A DNA stretch of 64,000 nucleotides from Mesorhizobium sp. B4-1-4 (GCF_006439395.2 NZ_CP083950.1:1984001-2048000), one strand, 5' to 3'; counted from the first letter of the stretch, positions 1-21,137 are shown. Notes: a model not told the origin generated them from the sequence alone. Made by a program: numbers and translations.

Positions 1-83
1 AGAACGGTGACGGGAACATGTTCCCCGGCATCGTTATAGATGCGGGTCATTCCCACCTTCTTTGCAATCACACCTGAACGCAT
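1..83 (-). CDS. rplC: 50S ribosomal protein L3, N-terminal fragment (cut by window edge)
   Basis: Only the first 27 or so codons are inside the window. The reverse strand reads [18 protein letters not shown] and continues AGEHVPVTV, which is the conserved start of bacterial L3, a primary 23S rRNA-binding protein near the peptidyl-transferase centre. It lies 61 bp downstream of rpsJ on the same strand, the standard S10 operon order (rpsJ-rplC). The ATG at 83 is the only plausible start. The rest of the gene lies off the left edge. Confidence 0.93.
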
Positions 84-144
84 CGGTTCAATTCCTTTAG
101 AGTTCCGGGCCAGGGGCACCGCCCCTTACCGCGCTCTCGTTCCC

Positions 145-453
145 TTAGAGCTTGATCTCGACGTCGACGCCGGCGGCCAGATCGAGCTTCATCAAAGCAT
201 CGACGGTCTGCGGGGTCGGATCGACGATGTCGAGCAGACGCTTGTGCGTGCGCATCTCGAACTGCTCGCGGCTCTTCTTGTCGACGTGGGGCGACCGGTT
301 CACCGTGAATTTTTCGATCCGCGTCGGCAGCGGAATGGGGCCGCGGACGTTGGCGCCGGTGCGCTTGGCCGTCGACACGATTTCGCGCGTCGAGGCGTCG
401 AGCACCCGGTGGTCAAACGCCTTCAGGCGGATGCGGATATTCTGTCCGTTCAT
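145..453 (-). CDS. rpsJ: 30S ribosomal protein S10 / NusE
   Basis: A 102-residue protein of the usual S10 length. It starts [16 protein letters not shown] and carries the conserved [20 protein letters not shown] stretch. S10 is a small-subunit head protein that also acts as the antitermination factor NusE. The gene sits 69 bp downstream of tuf and begins the S10 ribosomal protein run, so the str and S10 operons are contiguous here (rpsL-rpsG-fusA-tuf-rpsJ-rplC), as is usual in alphaproteobacteria. Nothing is unusual in the coding sequence. Confidence 0.97.
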   Translation of the reverse strand: MNGQNIRIRLKAFDHRVLDASTREIVSTAKRTGANVRGPIPLPTRIEKFTVNRSPHVDKKSREQFEMRTHKRLLDIVDPTPQTVDALMKLDLAAGVDVEIKL

Positions 454-522
454 GCGTCACTTCCTTGTTCTGGCGCGGCGCGGGCAACTACCGCGCCCGC
501 GACAGATCGGTTTAAGTCCAAA

Positions 523-1698
<1,176 letters not shown>

Positions 1699-1765
1699 GT
1701 GATGTCTCCATTTCCTGCTCGCCCATGCGGGCTTTGAATTGCGTTATCGCGGCAGCTCTTTCGAG

Positions 1766-3856
<2,091 letters not shown>

Positions 3857-3885
3857 CGTAGCTGCCTCTCAGTCCTGTTCGCGCT

Positions 3886-4368
<483 letters not shown>

Positions 4369-4419
4369 TCAATTTCTCATAGCCCGGCGCAGTCAAAAAA
4401 GCGCCGAAGCCGGAAAACC

Positions 4420-4791
4420 TTACTTCGGACGCTTCGCACCGTATTTCGAACGGCGCTGCTTGCGGTTCTTCACACCCTGCGTGTCGAGCACGCCGCGGAT
4501 GATGTGGTAGCGGACGCCCGGAAGGTCCTTGACGCGGCCGCCGCGGATCATGACCACGGAATGCTCCTGAAGGTTGTGACCTTCACCGGGAATGTAACCG
4601 ATCACTTCGAAACCATTGGTCAGGCGGATCTTGGCCACCTTGCGCAGCGCCGAGTTCGGCTTCTTCGGCGTCGTCGTGTAGACGCGCGTGCAGACGCCCC
4701 GCTTCTGCGGGTTCTGCTGCATGGCCGGGACCTTGTTGCGCTTCACCGGCGCAATGCGCGGCTTGCGGATCAGCTGGTTGACGGTAGGCAT
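4420..4791 (-). CDS. rpsL: 30S ribosomal protein S12
   Basis: A 123-residue S12 of the decoding centre. I chose the start [12 protein letters not shown] at 4791 over an in-frame extension to 4935 because 123 residues is the family length and an AGAGGG-like ribosome site precedes it. The lysines that determine streptomycin sensitivity are the wild-type ones ([11 protein letters not shown] and [12 protein letters not shown]), so the sequence predicts a sensitive allele. First gene of the str operon; its promoter is about 250 bp upstream. Confidence 0.97.
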   Translation of the reverse strand: MPTVNQLIRKPRIAPVKRNKVPAMQQNPQKRGVCTRVYTTTPKKPNSALRKVAKIRLTNGFEVIGYIPGEGHNLQEHSVVMIRGGRVKDLPGVRYHIIRGVLDTQGVKNRKQRRSKYGAKRPK

Positions 4792-5264
4792 TAAACCCTC
4801 TTGTCTCTCAATTCCGTGTCTCGCCCGGTCAGGGCCGCTCAAAGCGTGATTTCCATACGCAAATTCGGGCCACAAACCGCGCCTCGCGGTCCTGCCCGAA
4901 CAAATCGCAGAGGAAGCGGAAGCCGCTTCATGCACGCCGGAAATGTCTTTTCGCTCGTAAGATGAACCCTGTTTGAGGCAAACTCCAAAGCGTGTCGCTT
5001 CGGAAGGGAGAGCCTCACATCGGTTCTGACTGGGCGGCTTCTACTCGCAAGCCCGCGAAGCGTCAACCCCGCAACGGCAAATATTGCATTGAAGCCGGGG
5101 CTTGGCAGCCATGCGAAAACCGCATGTAATTTTCTTTCGCCAATTTGCAAGGGCGAGGAAGAAAGTGACCGGCATCCGGCTGTCGCGCGGCCCTGCTTCA
5201 TGCGAAAAGGCCGCCTGAGCACTCAAAGTCCCCTCACACGGCCCTTGCCAGGAGGAATCAGCCC
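4792..5264. other. Divergent intergenic region between rpsL and a small hypothetical gene
   Basis: About 470 bp with no convincing gene. It holds the probable str operon promoter (5038-5066) and hence a 5' leader of roughly 240 nt ahead of rpsL. Short reading frames here lack family features. The right edge carries the ribosome site of the plus-strand gene at 5265. Confidence 0.6.
5038..5066 (-). promoter_or_regulatory. Predicted sigma-70 type promoter of the str operon
   Basis: On the minus strand: -35 TTGACG (5061-5066), a 17-bp spacer and -10 TAGAAG (5038-5043). The sequence and spacing match the alphaproteobacterial housekeeping consensus, and it points at rpsL. The implied leader of about 240 nt is long and could carry regulation. 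Confidence 0.7.
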
Positions 5265-5546
5265 GTGAACGACAATGAAGAACGCCCGGTCACCATCATC
5301 ACTGGCCGGGTGTGGAAGCGCAAAGGCGGCAAGGCGGAAGGCGTGCATGTCATGCTTGTCGCGCCCGACGACGATTCGGCGGTGCGCCGCGCCCTCGAAT
5401 CGCTCGCCGCGGAAGGTTATGCCGAGGCCGAGCTCGACCAGATCGGCGACATGGACGGCGTGCCCGACGAGGAGCCGCACCTTTCGGCCTACCAAGGCGC
5501 GCTCGAAGGCGAAGTGTCGATCGTTACTTTCGACGAGCCGATATGA
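5265..5546 (+). CDS. Small conserved-looking hypothetical protein
   Basis: A 93-residue acidic protein with a GTG start. A strong AGGAGG ribosome site (5250-5255) lies 9 nt ahead and decides the start. It begins MNDNEERPVTIITGRVWKRK and contains ALESLAAEGYAEAELDQIGD. There is no signal peptide or membrane segment, and I recognise no domain. It is divergent from rpsL and followed by a separate sugar dehydrogenase gene 113 bp later. The good ribosome site and even codon use make it a real gene; its function is unknown. Confidence 0.7.
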   Translation: MNDNEERPVTIITGRVWKRKGGKAEGVHVMLVAPDDDSAVRRALESLAAEGYAEAELDQIGDMDGVPDEEPHLSAYQGALEGEVSIVTFDEPI

Positions 5547-5659
5547 GAATCAAGTCCGGACGCGGCTGATGTCGGCTGGACAGACGCTCTATCTTCCGCA
5601 AGTTACCCGGCCGTCTTCTCGCGCATAGAAAAATCTGCCATTCCCATTCCGGAGCACAC

Positions 5660-6595
5660 ATGTCCTCGACCAATAGCCCCATCAAGCTCGGCATCATCGG
5701 CGTCGGCAAGATCGTACGCGACCAGCACCTGCCGGCCCTGGCGAAGGACCAGGCCTACCGCCTCGCCGCCGCAGCAAGCCGGCATGGCAAGGTCGACGGC
5801 ATCCCGAATTTTCCCACCATCGAGGCGATGCTCGACGCGGTGCCGGAGCTCGACGCCGTATCGCTCTGCATGCCGCCGCAATTCCGTTACGACGCCGCGC
5901 GCACCGCACTCGAGGCGAAGAAACATGTCTTCCTGGAAAAACCGCCGGGCGCCACGGTCAGCGAGGTCGAGGACCTGAAGGTGCTGGCTGCAAAGCAGGG
6001 TGTTTCCCTCTTTGCCAGCTGGCATTCGCGCTATGCACCGGCGGTTGAAGCGGCACGCGGCTTTCTCGCATCGACTCGAATCCGCTCCGCGGCAATCGTC
6101 TGGAAGGAAGATGTCCGCCGCTGGCACCCGAACCAGGACTGGATCTGGGCTCCCGGCGGCTTCGGTGTCTTCGATCCCGGCATCAACGCGCTGTCGATCG
6201 CGACTTATATCCTGCCGGCGATGCACATCACCTCGGCGGTACTCGACTTTCCAGAGAACCGCGCCGCTCCGATCGCGGCGCAAGTCACATTCCGCACCTC
6301 GAACGGCTTGCCGGTGACGATGGACCTCGACTGGTTGCAGACCGGCCCGCAAAGCTGGGACATCCTTGCCGACACCGATGCCGGCAAGATGGTGCTTTCC
6401 GGTGGCGGCTCGAAACTCGCCATTGACGGGCGAGTTGTCCACGAGGAGCCGGAAACGGAGTACCCGATGCTCTACAGGCGGTTCGCCGAAATCGTGCGCG
6501 CGGGTGTCTCCGACGTCGATCTCGCCCCACTGCAGCATGTCGCCGACGCCTTCATGCTCGGCAAGCGCAACGTGGTCGAGGCGTTTTTCGACTGA
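5660..6595 (+). CDS. Gfo/Idh/MocA-family oxidoreductase, likely D-galactose/L-arabinose 1-dehydrogenase
   Basis: A 311-residue NAD(P)-dependent dehydrogenase. The N-terminal Rossmann fold shows GIIGVGKIVRDQHLPAL (about residues 11-27) and the family EKPPGAT motif (about 94-100). The C-terminal substrate domain has WHSRYAPAVE and WKEDVRRWHPNQDWIW, then GVFDPGINALSI. From memory these closely match the Azospirillum brasilense L-arabinose/D-galactose 1-dehydrogenase, which makes the lactone in the non-phosphorylative pathway. No other pathway genes are adjacent, so the physiological sugar is inferred. Unknown MocA-type activity is the alternative. Confidence 0.8.
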   Translation: MSSTNSPIKLGIIGVGKIVRDQHLPALAKDQAYRLAAAASRHGKVDGIPNFPTIEAMLDAVPELDAVSLCMPPQFRYDAARTALEAKKHVFLEKPPGATVSEVEDLKVLAAKQGVSLFASWHSRYAPAVEAARGFLASTRIRSAAIVWKEDVRRWHPNQDWIWAPGGFGVFDPGINALSIATYILPAMHITSAVLDFPENRAAPIAAQVTFRTSNGLPVTMDLDWLQTGPQSWDILADTDAGKMVLSGGGSKLAIDGRVVHEEPETEYPMLYRRFAEIVRAGVSDVDLAPLQHVADAFMLGKRNVVEAFFD

Positions 6596-6691
6596 TTGCT
6601 GCTCAACCCCCTGCCTGGGTCGACGTCTGCAATCTCGGATGGCTGTGAACAGGACTGAAGGCGCTCGTACATCCAACTCCGGTGGTTGCCT

Positions 6692-7357
6692 TCAGTCGAG
6701 GATCGCGATGGCAAAGCCGTCATAGCCCTTGGCGCCGACGGTCTGGATGGCGGTGCCGTCCAGCCGTTTGTCACCGCCGATGAATGAAAAGGCCGCGCGG
6801 GCGCCTTCGACATTGGCGTCGCGGCCATCTTCGTTCACGACATCGCCGTCGCGGATGACGTTGTCGCAGACGATGACCGTTCCGGAGCGCGACAGCCGCA
6901 TGGCCCAGTCGAGATAGTTCGGGTTGTTCGGCTTGTCGGCGTCGATGAAGATCAGGTCGAACGGGCCGGCATTCTCGCCACCCAGCGCGGCGAGCGATTG
7001 AAGTGCCGGACCGACACGCAGGTCCACCCGGTCCGCGACGTCAGCCCGCTCAAAATTCGAACGGGCGATCTTGGCATGATGCGGATCGAGTTCGAGCGTC
7101 ACGATCTTGCCGCCGGCCGGCAATCCCCGCGCCATCCAGATGGTCGAATAGCCACCCAGCGTGCCGATCTCGAGCACCTTCCTGGCGCCGCCGATGCGCA
7201 CCAGCAGCGAGAGCAGCTTTCCCTGCGCCGCCGAGACGTCGATCGCCGGTAGGCCCTGATCGCGGTTGGCCGCCAGGACAGCGTCGAGCACGGGATCCGG
7301 CTCGAAGAGAGAGGCGACGATGTAGTCGTCGACAGCCGTCCATGTCTTTCTGCTCAT
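6692..7357 (-). CDS. SAM-dependent O-methyltransferase (class I, catechol/caffeoyl-CoA type)
   Basis: A 221-residue protein of the Methyltransf_3 family. The SAM-binding motif KVLEIGTLGGYSTIWMAR is at about residues 59-76, and the metal/substrate region DLIFIDADKPNNPNYLDWA follows at about 133-151, with IVCDNVIRDG after it. The length is typical of bacterial soluble O-methyltransferases that need a divalent metal. It lies downstream of the rpoC terminator and convergent with the sugar dehydrogenase, so it is probably a separate unit. The methyl acceptor cannot be told from sequence. Confidence 0.88.
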   Translation of the reverse strand: MSRKTWTAVDDYIVASLFEPDPVLDAVLAANRDQGLPAIDVSAAQGKLLSLLVRIGGARKVLEIGTLGGYSTIWMARGLPAGGKIVTLELDPHHAKIARSNFERADVADRVDLRVGPALQSLAALGGENAGPFDLIFIDADKPNNPNYLDWAMRLSRSGTVIVCDNVIRDGDVVNEDGRDANVEGARAAFSFIGGDKRLDGTAIQTVGAKGYDGFAIAILD

Positions 7358-7383
7358 GTTTCCCTCCTCGGGTTGATGTGAAA

Positions 7384-7415
7384 CGAAAAAGCCGCCGGGT
7401 TGCCCCGACGGCTTC
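7384..7415 (-). terminator. Rho-independent terminator after rpoC
   Basis: On the minus strand a GC-rich stem (GCCGTCGGGG pairing with CCCGGCGGC, loop CAA) is followed by TTTTT. It begins about 28 bp past the rpoC stop and would end the rplJ-rplL-rpoB-rpoC unit. Confidence 0.8.
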
Positions 7416-7442
7416 TGTTGCCTGAGATCCTTGCCGCCGCGC

Positions 7443-11639
<4,197 letters not shown>

Positions 11640-11783
11640 GCCGTTCTCCTTTTCGGGGTCCTCGAAAACCCCTTGCATCTAACGCGGGCCGAATGCCCGC
11701 TGAGTGGTCGGCCCACCGGCCGAAGAAATTGATGCATCCGGTCGCGGGAGCCCTCTCCCGCGACCGGATGTCTTGTTTACTCC

Positions 11784-15920
<4,137 letters not shown>

Positions 15921-16035
15921 CGTCGCTCCTTAGCTCTAAACTCGGGGCGAACCTCGCCGCGGTTCGCCTTGCATTCCGAGCCACCTGGGCGGCGGCTCTC
16001 TGTCTGTTCTCCAGCCTCCCGTCGGTGGCCGGCTA

Positions 16036-16165
16036 AAACGGGAGAAAACCCGTTTCCTGAAGGCCGCTTCCAGGCCCTCAGGAAAGAGGTTCTCGTACAT
16101 CTCGCGTTAGGCGTCCTCCCTCCGGGCGAAGGGAGTGGCGGACGGCGCGAGGCCGCCCGCCGCTT
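16036..16165 (-). promoter_or_regulatory. Hairpin cluster in the rplL-rpoB spacer (possible attenuator / RNA processing site)
   Basis: The 250-bp spacer contains at least three stems. One at 16036-16055 pairs AAACGGG with CCCGTTT and is followed on the minus strand by a T-run. One at 16056-16082 pairs CCTGA-A-GGCC with its complement. One at 16116-16135 pairs CTCCCT with AGGGAG. In E. coli this spacer holds an attenuator and an RNase III site that tune rpoBC against rplJL; equivalence here is inferred from position. Confidence 0.45.
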
Positions 16166-16172
16166 GATACGC

Positions 16173-16550
16173 TTACTTCAGGTCGACCTTGGCGCCGGCT
16201 GCTTCCAGCTGGGCCTTGAACTTGTCGGCATCGGCCTTCGAAACGCCTTCCTTGACCGGCTTCGGAGCCGCTTCGACCAGATCCTTGGCTTCCTTGAGGC
16301 CAAGACCGGTGATGGCGCGGACTTCCTTGATGACGTTGATCTTCTGAGCGCCGGCCTCGGTGAGGACGACGTCGAATTCGGTCTTCTCTTCGACCGGAGC
16401 AGCGGCGGCGGCAGCACCGCCAGCGGCGGCAACCGCCACCGGAGCAGCAGCCGAAACGCCCCACTTTTCTTCCAGAAGCTTCGACAGCTCAGCCGCCTCG
16501 AGGACGGTCAGCTTCGAAAGGTCGTCTACGATCTTTGCGAGATCAGCCAT
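16173..16550 (-). CDS. rplL: 50S ribosomal protein L7/L12
   Basis: A 125-residue stalk protein that recruits translational GTPases. The N-terminal dimerisation domain ([20 protein letters not shown]) is joined by an Ala-rich hinge (about residues 34-52) to the C-terminal factor-binding domain ([20 protein letters not shown], then [12 protein letters not shown]). It lies 54 bp downstream of rplJ, its partner in the L10(L12)n stalk. The length and hinge are normal for the family. Confidence 0.97.
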   Translation of the reverse strand: MADLAKIVDDLSKLTVLEAAELSKLLEEKWGVSAAAPVAVAAAGGAAAAAAPVEEKTEFDVVLTEAGAQKINVIKEVRAITGLGLKEAKDLVEAAPKPVKEGVSKADADKFKAQLEAAGAKVDLK

Positions 16551-16604
16551 TGTTGTATTCCTTCGTTAGGTTCGAACGTGTGTTTGTGATAGCGAGGAAC
16601 GGCC

Positions 16605-17123
16605 TCATGCCGCCTCGTCCTTCCGGGCGTAAGCGCCGATGACGCGCGCGACCGAAGCCGCGGGTGCATTGACGATCTGGGCGATCCGGGTTGCCGGCGT
16701 GGCGATCATGCCAACCAGCCTGGCGCGCAGCTCGTCGAGCGACGGAAGTGTGGCGAGTGCCTTCACACCGTCGGCGTCAAGCGAGGTCGTGCCCATTGCG
16801 CCGCCGAGAATGACAAGCTTGTCATTTCCCTTGGCGAAATCGGACGCGACCTTCGGCGCCGCAATCGGATCCTCCGAATAGGCGACCAGCGTCTGTCCCT
16901 TGAACAGGTCGATGATCGATGCGGAGTCCGTGCCCTGAAGAGCGATTTTGGCGAGACGGTTCTTCGCGACTTTAACGGTGCCACCGGCGGCGCGCATTTT
17001 CGACCTGAGGTCGTTCATTTGCGCGACGGTGATACCGGCATAGTGGGCCACGACCACTGAACCTGCGCCCGAGAACGCATCGTTCAGGCCCGTGACGAGT
17101 TCGCGTTTTTCCGCTCTGTCCAC
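16605..17123 (-). CDS. rplJ: 50S ribosomal protein L10
   Basis: A 172-residue L10, the base of the L7/L12 stalk. It has a GTG start with GGAGATAGG ahead. Conserved segments include [20 protein letters not shown] and [12 protein letters not shown]. The C-terminal helix [15 protein letters not shown] would bind L12 dimers. It is separated from rplA by a 392-bp leader, a common arrangement in which L10(L12) represses its own translation. Confidence 0.96.
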   Translation of the reverse strand: MDRAEKRELVTGLNDAFSGAGSVVVAHYAGITVAQMNDLRSKMRAAGGTVKVAKNRLAKIALQGTDSASIIDLFKGQTLVAYSEDPIAAPKVASDFAKGNDKLVILGGAMGTTSLDADGVKALATLPSLDELRARLVGMIATPATRIAQIVNAPAASVARVIGAYARKDEAA

Positions 17124-17515
17124 TGCCTATCTCCAGTTGACCCCCATCCTGTTAACGGGAACATCCCATTCACAAAGACAGGCGTCGGGTTGCCTTTTTG
17201 CCGGCCGGGCCATCCAGTAACGGATCTCCCGAACGACGCTCGAGGATCCTGCCCCCTTTCGCCACATCGACGGCCAAGCCGGCGATGCGCAGACAAAAGG
17301 CAAACACGGTTCGAACCCTTCATTGGAGCAGTCGCTCCGTTGTCAGGTCTTCACCCGTCTCATGCAGGCCCAGACGAATTAAGGCTGAGGGCCGCCTGCA
17401 ATCTCGGACAGGATGTCCGGAAGCCTTCCGGCTCCCGGTACCGGGCCCAGGACAAGTCCAAGGCCCGGAATTCACTTCAAAGGTCAGCCGCGTGCGGCTG
17501 GCCCAAAAAATTCGA
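17124..17515 (-). promoter_or_regulatory. rplA-rplJ spacer / probable L10 leader
   Basis: There is no convincing gene in 392 bp. It contains a perfect small hairpin (GGAGC-AGTC-GCTCC near 17332) and further GC-rich inverted repeats near rplA. By position it is where L10(L12) binds the untranslated leader to repress rplJL in bacteria. I see no unambiguous -35/-10 pair. The role is inferred. Confidence 0.45.
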
Positions 17516-18214
17516 TCAGGACGCGGCGAGCGTCGAGACATCCAACTTGAGGCCCGGGCCCATCGTCGAGGTGACGGACACCTTCTTGACGTAGTTGCCC
17601 TTGGCGCCAGCCGGCTTTGCCTTGGTCACCGCGTCGGCGAAGGCGCGGACGTTCTCTTCCAGCGCCTTGACATCGAACGAGACCTTGCCGACGCCGGCAT
17701 GCACGATGCCCGCCTTCTCGACGCGGAACTCGACCGCGCCGCCCTTCGATGCCTTGACGGCGGCGGCGACGTCGGTGGTGACGGTGCCGACCTTCGGGTT
17801 CGGCATCATGCCGCGCGGGCCGAGCACCTTACCGAGACGGCCGACGAGCGGCATCATGTCCGGCGTAGCGATGCAGCGATCGAAATCGATCGTGCCCTTC
17901 TGGACGATGTCGACCAGGTCTTCCGCACCGACGATGTCGGCGCCAGCGGCCTTGGCCTCTTCAGCCTTATCGCCACGGGCGAACACGGCGACGCGAACCG
18001 AGCGGCCGGTGCCGTTCGGCAGGTTGACCACGCCGCGGACCATCTGGTCGGCATGGCGCGGGTCGACGCCGAGGTTCATGGCGACTTCGACGGTCTCGTC
18101 GAACTTGACCGACGAACGGTCCTTGAGCAGCTTCAGCGCTTCACCCAGGGCATAGGCCTTGTTGGGATCGATGCCTTCGCGGGACTTGGATACACGCTTT
18201 GCAATCTTTGCCAT
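17516..18214 (-). CDS. rplA: 50S ribosomal protein L1
   Basis: A 232-residue L1 that forms the mobile L1 stalk at the tRNA E site and is a translational repressor in many bacteria. It starts [20 protein letters not shown] and has the conserved [20 protein letters not shown] motif at mid-length. It begins 4 bp after rplK, so the two are translationally coupled. The sequence ends with [14 protein letters not shown]. Normal family length. Confidence 0.97.
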   Translation of the reverse strand: MAKIAKRVSKSREGIDPNKAYALGEALKLLKDRSSVKFDETVEVAMNLGVDPRHADQMVRGVVNLPNGTGRSVRVAVFARGDKAEEAKAAGADIVGAEDLVDIVQKGTIDFDRCIATPDMMPLVGRLGKVLGPRGMMPNPKVGTVTTDVAAAVKASKGGAVEFRVEKAGIVHAGVGKVSFDVKALEENVRAFADAVTKAKPAGAKGNYVKKVSVTSTMGPGLKLDVSTLAAS

Positions 18215-18218
18215 GACC

Positions 18219-18647
18219 TCAGCCCACCACTTCCAGACCCATCGAACGGGCAGAGCCCTCGACCATGCGCATGGCCGCTTCGACGTCGTTTGCGTTCAGA
18301 TCCTTCATCTTGGCGGTAGCGATCTCGCGAACCTTGTCGCGCGAAACAGTACCGGCCTTGACTTTGCCGGGTTCCTTCGAACCAGACTTCAGGTTCGCAG
18401 CCTTCTTCAGGAAGTAGCTCACCGGCGGCGTCTTCATGACGAAGGTGAACGACTTGTCCTGATAGTAGGTAATGACCACCGGAACCGGCGATCCCTTTTC
18501 CATTTCCTGGGTCTGCGCGTTGAACGCCTTGCAGAACTCCATGATGTTGATGCCGCGTTGACCAAGCGCCGGGCCAATCGGGGGCGACGGCGTAGCCGAA
18601 CCCGCGGAGACCTGGAGCTTGAGCTGGCCTGCAATTTTCTTAGCCAT
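18219..18647 (-). CDS. rplK: 50S ribosomal protein L11
   Basis: A 142-residue L11 of the GTPase-associated centre. The N-terminal domain has the Pro-rich [20 protein letters not shown] motif that binds thiopeptide antibiotics. The C-terminal rRNA-binding domain includes [20 protein letters not shown]. It lies 173 bp downstream of nusG and overlaps the rplA control region (4-bp spacer). A typical nusG-rplK-rplA order. Confidence 0.97.
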   Translation of the reverse strand: MAKKIAGQLKLQVSAGSATPSPPIGPALGQRGINIMEFCKAFNAQTQEMEKGSPVPVVITYYQDKSFTFVMKTPPVSYFLKKAANLKSGSKEPGKVKAGTVSRDKVREIATAKMKDLNANDVEAAMRMVEGSARSMGLEVVG

Positions 18648-18820
18648 CTCTATTCCTGCCTTTGTCTATGCCGGCTCCACGACCTGGGAAACACCGGCGG
18701 TTGCAGTCTGGTGGTGCGGTTCCTGCGACAGGCTAAAGCCGCATTCGCCTCCCACCGTTCTCAAGGCCGCGCGCCTCCGCGCCGCCTCCCCTGATCGCCG
18801 ACAGGCGCCAAGGATTCGGA

Positions 18821-19348
18821 TCAGCCCTTTTCGACCTGTCCGAATTCCAGATCGACAGGCACGGCGCGCCCGAAGATCGAAACTTCCACCTTGAGCCGCG
18901 CCCGCTCCTCGTCCACTTCCTGGACGAAACCATTGAACGACGCGAACGGACCATCCGAGACGCGGATCGCCTCGCCTATCTCGAAGGTGACCGAGGGCTT
19001 CGGCCGCTCGACGCCTTCCTGCACCTGATTCAGGATGCGCTGCGCTTCCGCCTCGGTGATCGGCACCGGCTTGGAGTCGCCGAGAAAGCCGGTGACCTTC
19101 GGCGTGTTCTTGACCAGCGAGAACACTGCATCGGTCAGATTGGCCTTCAAGAGCACATAGCCCGGGAAGAATTTGCGCTCGGCATCGACCTTGCGGCCGC
19201 GACGAACCTCGACGACCTTCTCGGTCGGCACCACGATCTGCTCGATATCGGCGGACAGGCCCTTCTGCTTGGCCTTGTTCTCGATGTCCTCGGCGACCTT
19301 CTTTTCAAAGTTCGAATAGGCGTGGACGATGTACCAGCGCGTAGCCAT
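18821..19348 (-). CDS. nusG: Transcription termination/antitermination protein NusG
   Basis: A 175-residue NusG. The N-terminal NGN domain begins MATRWYIVHAYSNFEKKVAE and contains RKFFPGYVLLKANLTD, the RNA polymerase clamp contact. The C-terminal KOW domain reads VRVSDGPFASFNGFVQEVDE in essence and binds Rho or S10. It lies 27 bp downstream of secE, so the two are an operon. The length fits the family exactly. Confidence 0.96.
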   Translation of the reverse strand: MATRWYIVHAYSNFEKKVAEDIENKAKQKGLSADIEQIVVPTEKVVEVRRGRKVDAERKFFPGYVLLKANLTDAVFSLVKNTPKVTGFLGDSKPVPITEAEAQRILNQVQEGVERPKPSVTFEIGEAIRVSDGPFASFNGFVQEVDEERARLKVEVSIFGRAVPVDLEFGQVEKG

Positions 19349-19375
19349 TTTACGACTTCTCCGTAATCGCCGGAC

Positions 19376-19579
19376 TTAGCGTCCAATTCCCAGAATCTGC
19401 TCGACCGCGAGGCCCATGAGCTGATCGGCGGTGAAGAAAAAGAGCATCGCGATCACAGCGAAGGCCAGAACCATCACCGTCGAGATCATCGTCTCGCGCC
19501 GCGACGGCCAAGTCACCTTGGCTGTCTCCGCGCGCACCTGCTGGAGAAAGACGAATGGATTTGTGGTTTTCGAAGCCAT
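19376..19579 (-). CDS. secE: Preprotein translocase subunit SecE
   Basis: A 67-residue SecE starting MASKTTNPFVFLQQVRAET. I chose the ATG at 19579 instead of an upstream in-frame start because alphaproteobacterial SecE has this short single-helix form. The amphipathic segment KVTWPSRRET precedes one transmembrane helix (about residues 30-52, TVMVLAFAVIAMLFFF). SecE clamps the SecY channel. tRNA-Trp lies 361 bp upstream on the same strand and nusG directly downstream. Confidence 0.93.
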   Translation of the reverse strand: MASKTTNPFVFLQQVRAETAKVTWPSRRETMISTVMVLAFAVIAMLFFFTADQLMGLAVEQILGIGR

Positions 19580-19940
19580 ATGCCGCCTGTCTTCAAGACC
19601 CGTTGGCCGGGTCCCCTGGATGATCCCGCTGGCCGGGACGTGCCGCCTGGGTCCACTGTCGCGCCGAATCAGCGCAATCACTTCGCCCATGCAAATCAGA
19701 CGCGTAAAGCCGGCTTCCCAGCTCCACGCGCCGCGTGTCTGTCCTGTCTACATAAAACCGATTCTTGATCCACGCAAGTGGCAAGTGTCCGCTTTATGAC
19801 CAAACGCCGCCTCGGAACCATCCAGTCGTTCCGTCCCGGCTATGGCGCTCTTATGCCCGAATTGCCTCAATATGGCAAGCGGGTCGCCGAATTTCAAAGG
19901 CCACCGGCAAAAATGTCGTTTCTGATAGCCATTTCGAAAA

Positions 19941-20016
<76 letters not shown>

Positions 20017-20026
20017 AACGCGGGCT

Positions 20027-20055
20027 GCTATTCCACAAAGCGGATGAGAACTCAA
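20027..20055 (-). promoter_or_regulatory. Possible promoter for tRNA-Trp / secE-nusG
   Basis: Minus strand: -35 TTGAGT (20050-20055), a 17-bp spacer, -10 AATAGC (20027-20032), ending 10 bp before the tRNA. The -10 is weak, so this is tentative. Confidence 0.42.
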
Positions 20056-20392
20056 GTGCCCTTTTGAGGCATAACCGTCCAAGGCGAGGATTGTCCCAGC
20101 GCAAGGCACAAGACCCATACGCAGATAAGGATTTCGAGCGCAAAAGTCCAATGCTGGACAAAGCTCACCACCCAGTTGCGCTCGTAAGACCGCGCGTTTT
20201 GCGCCAGCAGCCGCGCGCGAAGCGACCTAGGACTAACCCGATGGCAGATGGGCAATCAGCATCAAGCACGGTACGGGAAGGTGCCGGAGTTTGCAGGTAT
20301 TGTGCAGATTCAGGGTCTTGGCGAAAGCAGGCAGATCACGTCCCGCCGCCGGCGATCGATGCCGGCAACCTGCGCGGTCTGTTTCGGCACGG
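20056..20392. other. Intergenic region with no recognised gene
   Basis: About 340 bp between the tRNA-Trp promoter area and the haemoglobin stop. Open frames here lack family features. A small inverted repeat (CCGGCGATCGATGCCGG, near 20349) is the only structure I noticed. Confidence 0.5.
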
Positions 20393-20878
20393 CTACGATT
20401 TTCCGGCTGGCGGCTTGTACGGGCCGCCAGGCACGCCCCAGCCCCAGGCTGGCATTGGTTCTGTCTCCGGATCGCAGGTCTCGCCGAGATTGGAATTCAT
20501 CTTCGCCAATCGCGATCCCCATTCGACATAGCCCATGAAGGCGGAACGGAACTCGGGATCGTCGGGCAAGCCGACCTCGTCGGCGACATCGGCCAGGAGG
20601 TTGATCCAGCGGCGGCGCTGCTCCTCGGTCAAATGCTTGCCCAGATGGTGCATGACCATCTCGCGGTGGCCGCCGAACTTTTCGCTGTAGGTTTTCGGCC
20701 CGCCGAAAACCTCGCCGATAAAGGCCGCGACATGCATAGGATGATCCGGCGACATGGCCTTGAAGACAGGCCCGACGATCGGGTCCTTCGCCACTTTGTC
20801 GTAGAAGGTTTCGGTCAGGCGGTTCAGCACCTCGATGCCGCCTGCCCATTCATACATTGTCGGAACGTCCTGGCTCAT
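20393..20878 (-). CDS. Group II truncated haemoglobin
   Basis: A 161-residue globin. I chose the start MSQDVPTMYEWAGG at 20878 because GGAGG lies just upstream; a longer frame to 20917 is Gly/Ala junk. TrHb features are TFYDKVAKDPIVGPVF (helix B/CD region, about 23-38), the haem pocket HREMVMHHLGKHLT (proximal His within it) and the group II Trp in RRRWINLL. The C-terminus is extended and Pro/Gly-rich. Such proteins bind O2 or NO and are linked to redox or NO stress, though this one is uncharacterised. It lies between tRNA-Trp and tuf2 on the same strand. Confidence 0.88.
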   Translation of the reverse strand: MSQDVPTMYEWAGGIEVLNRLTETFYDKVAKDPIVGPVFKAMSPDHPMHVAAFIGEVFGGPKTYSEKFGGHREMVMHHLGKHLTEEQRRRWINLLADVADEVGLPDDPEFRSAFMGYVEWGSRLAKMNSNLGETCDPETEPMPAWGWGVPGGPYKPPAGKS

Positions 20879-21080
20879 TCTCGATCCTCCGCCGGCCCCT
20901 GCGCTGCCAACGGCCACGATAGCGGCAAAATCGAGCGTGGCTCAACCTGCCTCGATGGCCAGTTTCCGCCGGGCACTCTTGGCAAAGCTCCTCCGGAGCA
21001 CCCTACACTCCTCACTGCGACGGGGCTTGCGGCAGCTTTGGGAGTGAGACGCAGTTCCCAGGCCACGCCGCGCCGAAAAC

Positions 21081-21107
21081 AAAAAAGGCGGCCCGAAGAC
21101 CGCCCTT
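21081..21107 (-). terminator. Rho-independent terminator after the second tuf
   Basis: The minus strand reads a GGGCGG...CCGCC stem closed by a TCTTCGGG loop, followed by TTTTTTG. It lies 31 bp past the tuf2 stop, so tuf2 appears to be transcribed as its own unit. Confidence 0.82.
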
Positions 21108-21137
21108 TCCTTACCGAACCGGCAGAAGCCGGATCGA

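Noticed and set aside
4839..5222. A 127-residue minus-strand frame upstream of rpsL
   Set aside because: It overlaps the str promoter, has no ribosome site and no family features.
20064..20531. A plus-strand frame in the spacer near tRNA-Trp
   Set aside because: No ribosome site; shuffled composition; overlaps the trHb gene in antisense. No recognisable domain.
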